A stretch of 64,000 nt of DNA from Parietichytrium sp. I65-24A (lineage: Eukaryota > Sar > Bigyra > Thraustochytrida > Thraustochytriidae). Positions 50,370 to 60,794 of this stretch are shown here, piece by piece (position 1 is the first letter of the stretch; each line of letters opens with the position of its first letter). Where the stretch lies: assembly GCA_012862575.1 (NCBI GenBank), contig BLSF01000004.1:372001-436000 (forward strand), read 5' to 3'. Both the position numbers and the translations under genes were made by a program. The notes beneath the pieces are model-generated. The model ran no database searches, was not told where the DNA came from, and saw only the letters and a program-made list of their open reading frames with translations.

Positions 50370-51389
50370 CTAGGCACAGAGCTGTTTGGCGTGCGAACTG
50401 CAGCAGCCCTTTACGACGGCATGCTTTGAGCATCCAAGTACGCTGCACCTCGGGCCGCCGCCATGCTTGCAGCAGAAGCCGCCAGTCTTGCGCGAGTTGG
50501 TGCATCCAGGGAACGCGCACTTGCCCCTCGATCGCACCGCCGCTCCGTGCGCCCTGCATCTGCCATTCGTGACCACGTGCTTGCAACAGCCTTGCACGAC
50601 GCACCTTGCCCCGCCGCCATGTGCCGAGCAGAATCCACGTGACCTGGCCAGCTTTTTGCACCCTCGCACGCCGCACTCTTTCCGCGGCGCGGCAGGTTCT
50701 GCTTTCGTTTCATGTCCGCATCTTACATCGCTTTGCGGCTGCATGCCCTTGACTACGGGCGTAATTTCCGACAGCGAAAATAGCTTACACGGCATGTTCT
50801 GCCCCATCAGGTACGCAATTGGCGTTCCAGCGGCCGGCGTGGTCCACGCGCACCCGGCCAGCATTCCCTGCGCGAAAGAGAGCGCTGCGATGGTGGAGTA
50901 CGCGCTTGTTGTGTCCAGCCCCGCGTTCCAGTTCATCATGTTCATCGCCACCGGCGTCATTGCGTCGCTCCGTCGGCACAGTTCAAGCTTGCACAGCTGC
51001 GTAGCTCTCCGTCCACGTGGAAGATCCGCAAGTTCCGCAATCTCAGCAAGACCTGTCAGATTCCCAAGATCCGCACTTTCCGCACTTTCCGCACAACTCG
51101 AACAATTCGAACAATTCGCAGAGTTTTGGCAGGGTTGTGGTTGTGCAGCGACAGTGTCCGCTGTCGCGCAGGAGGCCAATAAATGAAGCGCCGCTTCTTC
51201 CGCAGCACGCTTCTCGCGCAGGAGAGAATCGTCAAATATTGGCCTTCGCGGCGGCTCCTCCTGCCCTTCTTCCTTCGCGCGCCTCCTACACCCCTCTCCC
51301 CAAGCGCAACACGCTTTTGCTTCTTTGGCTCGTGCAAATGGCGTGCGGAACGCCGGGGGCGAGGGTCTTAGCGACCTTTGAGAAGGCAT
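50370..51389 (-). CDS. WRKY19-like Cys/His zinc-finger protein
   Basis: 339 residues. The C-terminal ~115 residues carry four short zinc-finger-like units of the kind annotated in stramenopiles as WRKY transcription factor 19-like. They read CGVRGCKKLARSRGFCSAHG, CVVQGCCKHVVTNGRCRAHG, CAFPGCTNSRKTGGFCCKHG and CSVLGCSKHAVVKGCCSSHA: C-x4-C...C-x2-H, separated by GG-x-R-C. The middle contains Ala/Ser/Cys-rich stretches and a repetitive LTGLAEIAELADL segment whose DNA is a short tandem repeat. Likely nuclear and nucleic-acid binding (inference). The frame opens at GTG 51401; the first ATG is at 51389 (MPSQRSLRPS). True WRKY domains are absent. Confidence 0.68.
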   Translation of the reverse strand: MPSQRSLRPSPPAFRTPFARAKEAKACCAWGEGCRRRAKEEGQEEPPRRPIFDDSLLREKRAAEEAALHLLASCATADTVAAQPQPCQNSANCSNCSSCAESAESADLGNLTGLAEIAELADLPRGRRATQLCKLELCRRSDAMTPVAMNMMNWNAGLDTTSAYSTIAALSFAQGMLAGCAWTTPAAGTPIAYLMGQNMPCKLFSLSEITPVVKGMQPQSDVRCGHETKAEPAAPRKECGVRGCKKLARSRGFCSAHGGGARCVVQGCCKHVVTNGRCRAHGAAVRSRGKCAFPGCTNSRKTGGFCCKHGGGPRCSVLGCSKHAVVKGCCSSHAKQLCA

Positions 51390-52626
51390 AGCTATCGGCA
51401 CCCTTACCAGCCCCGGAGTTGACTTTCGACGGCGGGGCGTGGGAGGCCTTGTAGAGGAATCGGTAACTGAAGGACGGCACCCTCCCGTGCCCCGAGATTG
51501 GCGGGGGGTAGGGAAAGCGGTGGGTGGTGGCGTAGGATGGGAAGTGCTGCGAGGTTTCGTCTCATCTCAGCTGAGGCGTTTGCGTTTGGTTGGGGTTCTG
51601 TCGAGGACCATGCGCCATTTTTTAAAATCATAATTATTATCTTTATCTTGGCGCTCGGGTGGATGAGGGGTTAAGATGAGCTTGAATGACTTTAGGCCTT
51701 TGGTGCTTGGTTCATTCAGCACGTCTCTCCGAGCTCGACAACGTTTGTAAAACAGCGAGCCAGGTGATAGTCGAAAGCCTAGTGCGAGGTAGAATGAGAA
51801 GGTACTAGTGCTGCGGGTAGAATCTCTTCGTACCCATCGAATCCGGCGAATCCGACGAATTTTTTCGATTCAAGTTTGAACAGTGTTCAAAAAATAAATT
51901 CAAAATTTCAAAATTCAAAAGTTTTGAAGTTTTTTTGTATTCGGGATTCAATTCTATCCGGAATTGAAGTATGAAACAATTCTATCCGGAATTGAAGTAT
52001 GAAAAGTGCGGTTCGACCTGACCCGTGCTGGAGCAAATAGCTTCGTTAAAATCAGTCGTTCAACTTTACAGTGAATTGATTTTGCGACTGAATTTCATTT
52101 TGAACTTTGCCCGAGCTTGAAAGCCCACCGAATGTAAATCGGTTCATCGTTGATTACACGTGAAACTCCGGGGCTGTGAATCCACGGCCAACTCAGCCTG
52201 ATTCCCGAAATCTATTCTTTCAAGCACATAGAAACGCTCTCTCGCGACGGGCTGATTCTAGAGATGCGGCGGAGCTTCTTTGATCTGTTTAAATGAACAG
52301 CGGAAAGAAAAAGCGAGCAAAGCAAGAGATCCTCGGCTTTATGGGCTGCGAGCCATTCCAAACACCAAACCTTTTCGCCAAACGCTTCTCTTCGTTTTGG
52401 AAGTTCTGCTCGGGGCGATGGAGTTGTGTTGAATCCCACAAGCCGTCAATGCATTCAAGGAGCTGTAGAAGTTGGAAGAATAAATTATGCTTTTGTTTCT
52501 TCAGAGTCAATGTTCTTTCTTTACACATACGTACACAGTAGAGGCTCACTTTTGTTTACAAGCAATAATTACAAAAACGCTGGCTGGCGTCTCCAGGCAG
52601 AGCGACAGTGGTCAGGGCAGACTAAA
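51390..52626. other. A/T-rich intergenic region with a tandem hairpin unit
   Basis: No gene is supported. The block 51870-52010 is rich in TTCAAAATT-type inverted repeats and includes the duplicated 28-bp hairpin unit. The remainder (52010-52620) holds only short unremarkable frames; the last part is the 3' flank of the small gene on the minus strand. Confidence 0.55.
51949..52004. repeat. Perfect 28-bp tandem duplication containing a hairpin
   Basis: Two exact adjacent 28-bp copies (51949..51976, 51977..52004). Each contains CAATTC-TATCCG-GAATTG, a 6-bp-loop hairpin; in the first copy the stem extends to 8 bp (TTCAATTC/GAATTGAA). Confidence 0.9.
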
Positions 52627-52857
52627 TCAGGAGATTTGCAAGTGGGCGGGCACATTTCTAACATTACACAGGAGCACGACCTGCTGGCCGGAGAACTGAT
52701 TGTAAAATGTCTGATCCGACGGGCCCGACGACGTGGACGATGCCGCGGTATCGACCGGCGCCAGCCTGAACCCGTCTGGGTTTCTCTTGCGCGCCTGTTG
52801 CGCGATCAGCTGGATGCGCGCTTGCAGGTCGGTCGCCACTTGCGTGTTTGGGGCCAT
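52627..52857 (-). CDS. Small conserved protein, paralogue A of an unrecognised family
   Basis: A 76-residue protein I do not recognise. It begins MAPN and contains DLQARIQLIAQQARKRNPDG, FRLAPV, a Ser/Thr-rich spacer, then FSGQQVVLLCNVRN. Its paralogue at 56381..56644 shares roughly 40% identity in the same order and starts MPPN, which confirms coding status and the start. No signal peptide or membrane span; the first half is probably an amphipathic helix. On the minus strand a C/T-rich CAG acceptor-like site ends at about 52905, so a 5' UTR intron is possible. The two genes are head to head, 3.5 kb apart. Confidence 0.7.
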   Translation of the reverse strand: MAPNTQVATDLQARIQLIAQQARKRNPDGFRLAPVDTAASSTSSGPSDQTFYNQFSGQQVVLLCNVRNVPAHLQIS

Positions 52858-55728
52858 CTCCTCGAGCGATTGATTTTCTCCGTCCTCTCGTTCCTCAGCT
52901 TACCTGCTGGACACAAGGGTGTGAGTGAGTGAGCTCACGAGCTTCCTTTCCGCGTACTGGTTCAAAGCTTTTGGTCTTCGCGTTTGGGGACTGACACTGG
53001 CGCACTCTGTCTCACGTCTCCTTTCCCACTTCTCTTTCTCTCTCTCTCTCGCTTTTCTAAGTACCGGTACCGGAGCCTACCTACTGCTTACTCAACAGCT
53101 TAAGAGTCCCGTGTCACATCCCTCATCAGACTCGCCCGAGTGCCAGACTATGCCAAACTCCAAAATTCAGAATTCAGAACAATTAGTTCAGAGGAGTGTT
53201 TCGGGTAAGTACTCTTAGGTGGTTCAGAGCTGACCGTGCCCGCAACATAGTCTCGAAGACTAGGAATGATATGGCCTGTCAAGCGCTCGCGAGGGTTCTA
53301 CGTCTGGTTATTCGATTGGGTAGTGGCACTTAGCCGGCTCTTGCTAGCGGAGTGCACATGACTCCTATCGGAGAGGGTAGGAGAGCGTAGGCCCTCCCTC
53401 CTCCTCTTTCTCGGCAGCGCGCGGTGACTGAATTCTGGTTCGTTGCTGAGACTTGTTATGGGTCTCCGTAGCAGTCTGTTCTGCCTGTTGGGTAAGAGAT
53501 GTTAGAAAAGTCTAATTATGACTTCGGAATTCCAGTTTGAAGTTGATAGGACCCGTTGCTACACACTGCGTAGGGCTTCATTAGGGACGGGTTGCCACGC
53601 GTAGCTCACTGTCAAATGCAAAGAAGAATGATTTCAACTTTCTTAGCGGACATATCACAGCGCAACTAGTGCACCTAGTCAACGCATGGAGAGTCTTATG
53701 CGAGTGTCTAGCCATGGGGGGTCAGCGGTTCTAGAGTTCCCATTCGCAATCGGTAAGTCACGGTCGCTACGTAGCTACGTTACTTTTTGAATAAGCAATA
53801 CGCTGCATCTAAATCTAGGGATAGCACCCCCGGTTTGTGCACCGCATGTAGTGTTTCAAGTATATAACAGATAGGGTTATCCGGTAGAATTTCAGCTCGA
53901 CATAAGGACTTTCTCGCGTGCCTGCGAAGTCTTTTGACCCGCCTTGTAGAGCGAGAGCCCTACTGTGACTACTGAACTCGCCTACTAACTGGCCCTCCGA
54001 CCTTGCCTTCTGCCGACTTTCGCCCCTCTCACCAGTCTACGAGTGAATTACACAGACTCAGTTCAGAGAAGGATCTTATCAGAGATCTATGGAGTATTGT
54101 AGCGCCGGATCTAAATTGTTGCTGCTCGGAACTCGTTGGAATCGTGAAGCTGTACCAGAACTTGCTGGTCGTACGACGTACTATGGATATTGATAGCAAC
54201 CTGAGATCTACCGCTCGTACCTTCGCGGACAATGAGTCCCATAGACTGTCGCTATTACACGACCCAGGTATACTATCCAAATTTAGGACATGCCAAACGA
54301 CATGTTTGGTATCAGTGATCTCTTCCCAAAAGTCACAGTAGATGGGATCGCACACCTCATTGTTGCTGACTCCTTGCGCTGATGTCAATTAGCAGTCGAG
54401 TAGAAGTTGGAACAGCAGCGCGAGTTGGAGAGCGTGAAGTGGCTACTCGGAAGCTCTACGGTTCAGTAAGAAGCGAATATGGAAGCCTTGTGAAATTTCT
54501 TCGCCGCGCGGTGATTGACATTGGACGCGGTTGTTGTTCTCGTTGTTGATCTTGGATCCGAGTATATCCGAGTCCCCAAGAGCGGAGTACATTTGGTGTC
54601 ACGTATTGCGCACTTCCGAACACATAAACAATGTTCCAAACAAGCCAACAGGACAAGTCAAAAGAAGTGGACAGAAAAGACTTGCATGTCCCGTGGATTG
54701 CTCCTCGAGTGGCCCTATTTCGGAAATTTACTCACTGCGCGCTATGACCACCATATAAGAGGATAGGGTATGCATAAAGAAACACTACTGTAAAGGCTTG
54801 TTAGATACCCGTAGCGGTGCAGGGGGGGCTGCAGGTACCTTCCACATGTTGGAGCATGCCGGGTTCGTTATGGATTTGCGTAAACGTTCTTTGGGTTTTA
54901 GTTGACGTCTTGCGTAAAGTGGCATAGACCAATGCCTGAGCGCAAATGTTACCGGACACTCAACGGAGATCCCAAAGACATTTCTTCAACGAGGAGGAAT
55001 ACTCTCCGACTGCAAGACATTAGGGGCAAACTGCGTAGCATATACCAGTGTTTAACATAGCAAAATGCAGTCTTTCATTTTGCTTCTCCGACGTCTTGCG
55101 CAAGCGACTCTTATGAGTGTATAGCATATACTTAGACCGGTTGATCCTTCGACTTCCCAGGCAAAATGGTAGAAAAGCATTAACCCATAGTCTCGAATGG
55201 CATTGACCTAGCTGAAACTTAGTGAGCAAACAAATTTCTTCGATTCGTCCCTCTCAATGGTTCACCCTCGCACAACCCTTAGCTTTTTACTAAAACTGTC
55301 AGTAAGATCTCAACTTCCCTCCTTGTCCAACGCCTTAATACTGTATTAACCCAAACCATATCTCGGGTTTCGAGTGTACCCGGTGCATAGATGAGACTAC
55401 CTACACGCTCCTTCATTTTACTGCGAGGTGTAGTTCTTTCCCCCCCACATGCAGAGGCCCTAGTCTTTTATATACCGTCTTCAATAGCCAACGGTCGCCT
55501 TCGTCGGGTCGGTGTTGTATGGTGTTGTGAGTTAGCAATCCAGCTTGTGAGGAGAATGAAAGGAAAGCAGCAGCTGTGAGGAGGAAAGAGCGCTCCAGAA
55601 CAAACTCCCCCTCACAGAGAAACCAAAAAAAAAGGAAGAAATTAAGAAAAGACAGAGAGAGAAAGAACGAACCAAAGAACGAAAACTGCGCGTACACTCG
55701 GTGGAAAGAGAAGGAGACGAAACCGCAG

Positions 55729-56278
55729 GTAAGTGTCCTCGGCGCCGCGTCCGCGCTTCTTCACATGGCGCGTGCGAAAGGGAAGTGGTTCGGCGAGCGA
55801 GGAGGGTCCCGCTCGGAGAGATGGAGAGATTTAGAGATTGGCGGATGAACGTTGCGTGCGCCTGAGGGAGAAGGAGGTACTTGGGTGGGCCAGTCCCAGT
55901 CCCAGTCCCAGTCCCAGTCCCAGTGCGCGTGGCGAAAGCGGGGTGTCCTCGCGGACGCGGCCCCTCAAACGTGTTTGAGTTATCGTGCGCACTGCGGAGA
56001 AGCGCGCGGACAGGGGCTGCTGAGAGGTGGTTACTGCGTTCGCGAACGTTCCGGAACAGGGGTGTTGGGAAGATGGAGTGACAGAATCAAATTTGACTGA
56101 CAGTGAAATATGTGTATTGTTGCGTTGTTGTTGGGTGAACGCAGGAGTTGGAAGAATAGCATACAGGGGAAAGTAATTATTTAGTCGATCGGGTTTGGTC
56201 TGTGGACAGGTTCAGGCTGGCAGAGTCAGAAAACCAAAAAAGAGCTCAAAGTAAAGTACGCACGTGGTCGTGCTTCAG
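55729..56278 (+). other. Candidate 5' UTR intron of small paralogue B
   Basis: A strong donor CCGCAG|GTAAGTG at 55729 has no coding frame attached. A good acceptor GTGCTTCAG ends at 56278, ~100 bp before the ATG at 56381. Another acceptor (GGACAG near 56208) is possible. Inferred from splice-site sequence only. Confidence 0.35.
55891..55924 (+). repeat. CAGTCC hexamer array
   Basis: Five and two-thirds perfect CAGTCC units inside the proposed 5' UTR intron of paralogue B. Confidence 0.9.
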
Positions 56279-56380
56279 GTGGCCAACGTTTCGGCAAAAT
56301 TCAGTTGAGGGAGGAACCCGTGCAAACTTTTGGCACAATTCCACCTCTGGCTGTGCGGACGAAGACAAGGATACGCCAAC

Positions 56381-56644
56381 ATGCCCCCGAACGTAGACGC
56401 AGAAAAAGAGGGTCAAATCTCTGATCTTCAGAAGCGCATTGACCTGATTGCCTCTGCTGCCAAGACGCGGAACCCGACTGGATTTCGTTTGGCCCCGCTG
56501 TCCCCAACGCCGAGCGAGAAATCATACGGAAGCGACAGCGAAGGCTGCAACAACTTTGTAAATACCCAATCCGGCCAAATGGTTGTTCTGCTTGATCGCG
56601 CTCGCAACATTCACCAATCTGCGTTGAGGTCCATCACGCTATAA
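56381..56644 (+). CDS. Small conserved protein, paralogue B of an unrecognised family
   Basis: An 87-residue protein. It begins MPPN and contains ISDLQKRIDLIASAAKTRNP, TGFRLAPLSP, a Ser-rich spacer, then TQSGQMVVLLDRARN. It matches paralogue A block by block (M-PN, DLQ-RI-LIA--A--RNP-GFRLAP, SGQ-VVLL---RN). The DNA is strongly diverged at synonymous sites, so selection on the protein is likely. The ATG at 56381 is in good context (CCAACATGC) and equals the paralogue's start; an upstream in-frame ATG at 56330 would add 17 unmatched residues. Function unknown; cytosolic or nuclear by lack of signals. Confidence 0.7.
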   Translation: MPPNVDAEKEGQISDLQKRIDLIASAAKTRNPTGFRLAPLSPTPSEKSYGSDSEGCNNFVNTQSGQMVVLLDRARNIHQSALRSITL

Positions 56645-59239
56645 GAGACAAGGGCAAGACGTGAGCTCGAGGATTCTTTCGCCGATTCCTTCTGCCGCAT
56701 GCCTCTCTGTGCTTTTCGCACCCTATTGTGAACGGCGCAGCGTTCCATTTCCGTGTTTTGATCGTTTCGACGGGGGGCCTTGAGCCCATGTGATTACTCA
56801 TGTTGCCTAAAATATTTTGAAGATGAATTGGACGGCGGCCTCGGCGCGCCGAGCATGTCTACCGCGCCGACAACATTATTTGTACCCCAAAAAAATTGTT
56901 CAAGTTAAATGAAAATGAATTTGCCGCCAAAATTAATTTTGCTCGTTGTTCAAATTTAAATTCCATCTGGAGGGTCTCTTGCGGCCCCTTCTTCGTTTTT
57001 AGACGGTGTACGATCGGGAAACAAATTTCGCTGAAGGCAGACTCGCTGCCTTGTAAATCTATCGTCAGAATTCAGAAGAAGAAATGATGATCACCTTCGT
57101 CGCGTGAGTGGTGAAGGAAGCGAGTTTTGGCCAAGCTGGAAGTAAATCTCTAAATGGTGATGCACACTTTCGCTCAAGTGTTGAGGTTGGTGAAAGAAAT
57201 GGCAAATGAGGCAACAAACGAACTCCAGCAATCTCCTTCACCTTTCGAGTCGAGCTAATGAAAGACAGAGATGATCACGCGGGGAAAACTAGACGACACA
57301 AAACACGATGCCCCTGTAGATCCATCCCTGTAGGGCCTATCGAGTTATTCGCCGAATCAAAGTGCCGCGCCTCTCTGAAGCGGCAATTAGGTAAATTGTC
57401 GCAAATGTCACAACTTATAATGTCTTTGTTTGCATTTGGACTCTTCCGATGTGTCCAGGGTGCCCAGGCATGCCTTGTAGGCTCGAGGCTGTGTACTGGG
57501 TCTCAGCCCGGTCCCAGCCTGATCCCAGCGAGTCTAGTAACCTGAACGGATCTTTCCTAGTGCAAAAGCTTAGTGGAGGGGGGTTCGAGAGAAAATGGAG
57601 CTCGGATTCTGGAAATTTTTCATTTTCAAGACCGAAAGGGTGGCAGCATTGAAAAGCTATCTGACAGAAGGGCCAACGCGGTCCTCTCTTACACCCCGGC
57701 AAAGGGAGCTGCACGTGGAAATGAGGTTTTGCGATCCACTTTTAAATCGTGACGACCCACATTCTTTGGGATATTCTGATGCTGCACAAATGGAGTAATC
57801 CGTTGATCTGGCATGAAAACTACTGTAAATGTGCTCCGCCAAGGCTCAACTGGTGCATAGTGGCACTTGCAGTCTTCGTAGTTTTCGTAGTTTTCGTACG
57901 GCAAACATGGCGACGGTGGCGCAATTCTGAATTATGATAAATCTTCCCGTTTCTTGCGAGGCTGTGATCTCGGCTCGTCATCCAAATCGAATCAGGAACG
58001 AATCTTTCAGAAAGCCAGGCGAGAGATGAACTCGAGACGCGTCGGCCGCAAGAACTGAAACGCTCACATTCAACTTATTTTTTCGTCGCAAGAAACCACA
58101 GTCGAGCCCTAAGCATTGTGCACGAAAAGCGCGCCGACGCTTGACTCGTGACGGTGCGGCAAGGGTAGTACAGTTGAGTCTCTCGCAACGCATCATCCAT
58201 TGCCCACTCACCAGTCCGTAGCTCGTCCTCCCTCGTCCTCCGCCGTTATGAAGTATCGCTTTTTCTCTCATTCTACCCTGGAACTGAACTACGGAAAACA
58301 CACTTGAAATTTTTATTTACTTATTTTTCACGTTTTTTCATTTCTTCCAGTCATTCATTCCTTCGTTCATTCATTCACTCACTCAATCAATCAAACAATC
58401 ACAAGTACAAAAGAATGGATACTCTCTCTCCATGGGAAGCATGATGAGACGATCAAACAAAAAAGTTTGCAATTGAAACTGGCATAGCAAAACAAAATCG
58501 GACTCTACACAATTCCCTAGCAAACGTAATTTGTTCGTTCACAAAAATCTTGCAAGGTTGTACGTTTAGGGTAATTCTGCGGTCCCTCTTATGCAACTCG
58601 AGTAGCTGGAGAGCTAGTGTGCTAAATTCTGTCCCGTCGAGTCGAGCGCGGCAAGGAGCGAAAATGAGCGCGAAAGGCTTCTTCTGGATGGGGGGATGTA
58701 TTCTCACTGACATGCGAGAGCGAGTGCTTAATATGACTGCGAGCCTAAGGTCTGCTTAAACGAGACAGCGGGAACCCTGGAAGCAGCGAAAATGAACTAT
58801 TACTGGTACTGAGTACTCACTTTGCCATCGCGGCCTTCAAAGGTACTGACTGACTGACATGTGAGTGAGTACTGAGTACCGCTTGGCCATGGAAATCAAC
58901 AGCGAGAAATTGTGCAGCGCCTATGAGCAATCGTAGACGCGCACTGGGAAGGAGAGAAAGAGAAAGACGGGCAGAGAGCTATACAAGCTCATTCCCATGC
59001 CCAGCAAAACGAAGTGTCGCTCCTGAAAGCATTCGACGGTCAGGCTGGCGGCGCCGCAGACAGCGGGCTTGGCGAGACGCTCACACTCGCATTGGATCCC
59101 GCCCGAAGACTGGCCGGGACAGAGGGGAGAGGGGGCTTCCTTGCGGAAGAGTGCCGCGACTGGAGTCTGCACCTCTCGAGATTGTGTTCGAGCCTTGCAA
59201 GCTGCAGCTTGGAGGAGTTGAACGTGGGGGACGCCCATA
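56645..59239. other. Gene-free region upstream of the G-alpha gene
   Basis: No gene is supported. Noted: palindrome CTCGGCGCGCCGAG near 56840, ATTCAGAAG words near 57066, cattca/caatca repeats (58340-58400), and a GTAC-rich partial palindrome at 58842..58880 about 360-400 bp before the G-alpha ATG. Confidence 0.5.
58842..58880 (+). promoter_or_regulatory. GTAC-rich partial palindrome, candidate promoter element
   Basis: GGTACTGACTGACTGACATG followed by TGAGTGAGTACTGAGTACC forms an imperfect inverted repeat bounded by GGTAC and GTACC. It shares GTACTGACTG...GAGTAC with the copies at 20551 and 26157. Confidence 0.4.
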
Positions 59240-60334
59240 ATGGGTGGCGGGCTCAGCTCGGAGAATGCTGCGACATCGCGCAAGATCAACGGCCAACTCA
59301 AGAAGGACGGCAAGTATATGAAGGAACTTATAACTGTGCTGCTGCTCGGGACTGGCAGCTGTGGTAAGTCAACCTTTCTTAAGCAGTTCAAACTCAAATA
59401 CGGAAAGGATGGCATCGGCAATCCGCTTGACTTTAAAGCCGTCGTCTCGCTCAACATCGTGCGTGGCCTGCGAAAGGCTGTTGAGCTCTGCATGGAGAGC
59501 AAGAGCTTGCACGCTCCCAAGCTTTTGGCTCAAACAAAAGAGTTTTATGAAGCACTTCAATCCAATCAGAAGGCCGACATTTGGGGGTCCATCACGATGG
59601 GTGGCGAGGACATGATGATGAAGACAATCTGCGAAGAAATTTACACCGACCCTGTGGTGAAAGAGATGCTCGAAGCTTCCCACAGTTTTATCGAAGAGCC
59701 TGTAGACTACTTTATGTCTCGATTCGACTTTATTTCGAGCAAGTCGTACATACCAAGCGAGCAAGACATTCTCCATATTCGCCAACGAACCATTGGCGCC
59801 ACTTCCACGACTGTCACATTTGACGGCTCGGATTTGAGGCTGATTGATGTTGGTGGCCAGCGAAGTGAAAGGCGAAAGTGGGCGAGCCACTTTGAATCCG
59901 TCACGGCCATCATCTACGTAGTGTCTCTGGGCGACTTTGATAATGTCATGCTTGAAGACAAGAACACCAACCGTCTGGTTGACGCAATACAGACTTTTGA
60001 AGAGGTGGTGAACAACAAGTTTTTCACCAAGCTGAACATCATCCTCATTTTGAACAAGAAGGACGTCTTTTGGCACAAGATTGTCGACAAAAATATAAGT
60101 CTCAGGGAATACTTTCCAGAGTTTCAAGGGAAAACAGGTGACTATCGAGACGCTGTCAATTTCATACGGGACAAGTTTGTTCACGCTTTTGACAAATCCA
60201 AAGAAAACGTGAGCGAAGACAAGAAGCCTGTCATGCAAATCTACAACACGGTGGGTACTGACCCAAAGAATGTTCAGACTGTTTTCAAGTCCTGCAAGAA
60301 CATCTTGCTGAACCAAATGCTTGGCGGCCTGTGA
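59240..60334 (+). CDS. Heterotrimeric G-protein alpha subunit
   Basis: A 364-residue G-alpha. The N-terminus MGGGLSSE fits N-myristoylation. P-loop GTGSCGKST (37-45) differs from the usual GAGESGKST. Switch I R-x-R-T (Arg181 by position the catalytic arginine, Thr184 the Mg2+ ligand), switch II DVGGQRSERRKWASHFE, ILILNKKD (base recognition) and TVGTDPKN in the place of TCATDT are present. FPEFQGKTGDY and the end NQMLGGL follow. No C-terminal Cys for pertussis-toxin ADP-ribosylation. Membrane-attached signal switch downstream of a GPCR, with beta/gamma partners outside this window. The unusual P-loop (no Glu, Cys for Ser) may change nucleotide handling (inference). Single exon; convergent with SLC12. 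Confidence 0.95.
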   Translation: MGGGLSSENAATSRKINGQLKKDGKYMKELITVLLLGTGSCGKSTFLKQFKLKYGKDGIGNPLDFKAVVSLNIVRGLRKAVELCMESKSLHAPKLLAQTKEFYEALQSNQKADIWGSITMGGEDMMMKTICEEIYTDPVVKEMLEASHSFIEEPVDYFMSRFDFISSKSYIPSEQDILHIRQRTIGATSTTVTFDGSDLRLIDVGGQRSERRKWASHFESVTAIIYVVSLGDFDNVMLEDKNTNRLVDAIQTFEEVVNNKFFTKLNIILILNKKDVFWHKIVDKNISLREYFPEFQGKTGDYRDAVNFIRDKFVHAFDKSKENVSEDKKPVMQIYNTVGTDPKNVQTVFKSCKNILLNQMLGGL

Positions 60335-60794
60335 GATCGTAGGCCCATTCGCGTCGGGCTCGTCTGTATACTCTTTATTATTTTGACGTTTTTGTGTCTC
60401 CAAACCTGTGTCTGCTCATTGTATTCTGACTTTTCACTTTTACCGCCTTGTTTCTCTGAAGAAACGTGTTATTCTTCTACCTCGAGCAAGGCGGCCTTCT
60501 CGGGTCCCAACCGTGACAAGCCATTGTCAATCTGTTTCTCCGCTAACGTCATGATGGGGTTTCATTGAGCACTTGTTGGTGGTGTACCCTTCCCGGTATT
60601 TCTCTTTTGCTTTTATATAGTACGTGGGGACACAGTTATTTTCGTGCTTGACTGTCAAGAGAACCGTACGATTAAATTAAAACCTAGAAGAAGAAAATGA
60701 ATGTGTGCTACAATCGCATCTCGAGTACCGATGTGCGAATGCACCTTTTGAAAAAAAAATTAATGGAGCGCAAAAACGGTGCATGGAAGAGCAC
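60335..60794. other. Tail-to-tail spacer
   Basis: 460 bp between the G-alpha and SLC12 stops with an A-run near 60750-60760; no gene recognised. Confidence 0.55.

Larger units (their letters stand above)
52858..56380. other. Head-to-head spacer between the two small paralogues
   Basis: 3.5 kb with short open frames only. No retroelement or transposase motifs are visible. It carries ATTCAGAATTCAG words at 53160, an AAGTACCGGTACCGG palindrome near 53060, C-rich and A-rich tracts (55440, 55620) and, near its right end, the probable 5' UTR and intron of paralogue B. Confidence 0.5.

Noticed and set aside
55576-55848. 90-codon Lys/Arg/Glu-rich frame
   Set aside because: Falls in the proposed 5' UTR and crosses the strong GTAAGT donor; purine-rich low complexity.
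52858-56380. Decayed transposon between the small paralogues
   Set aside because: No transposase, reverse transcriptase, integrase or terminal repeats could be recognised.
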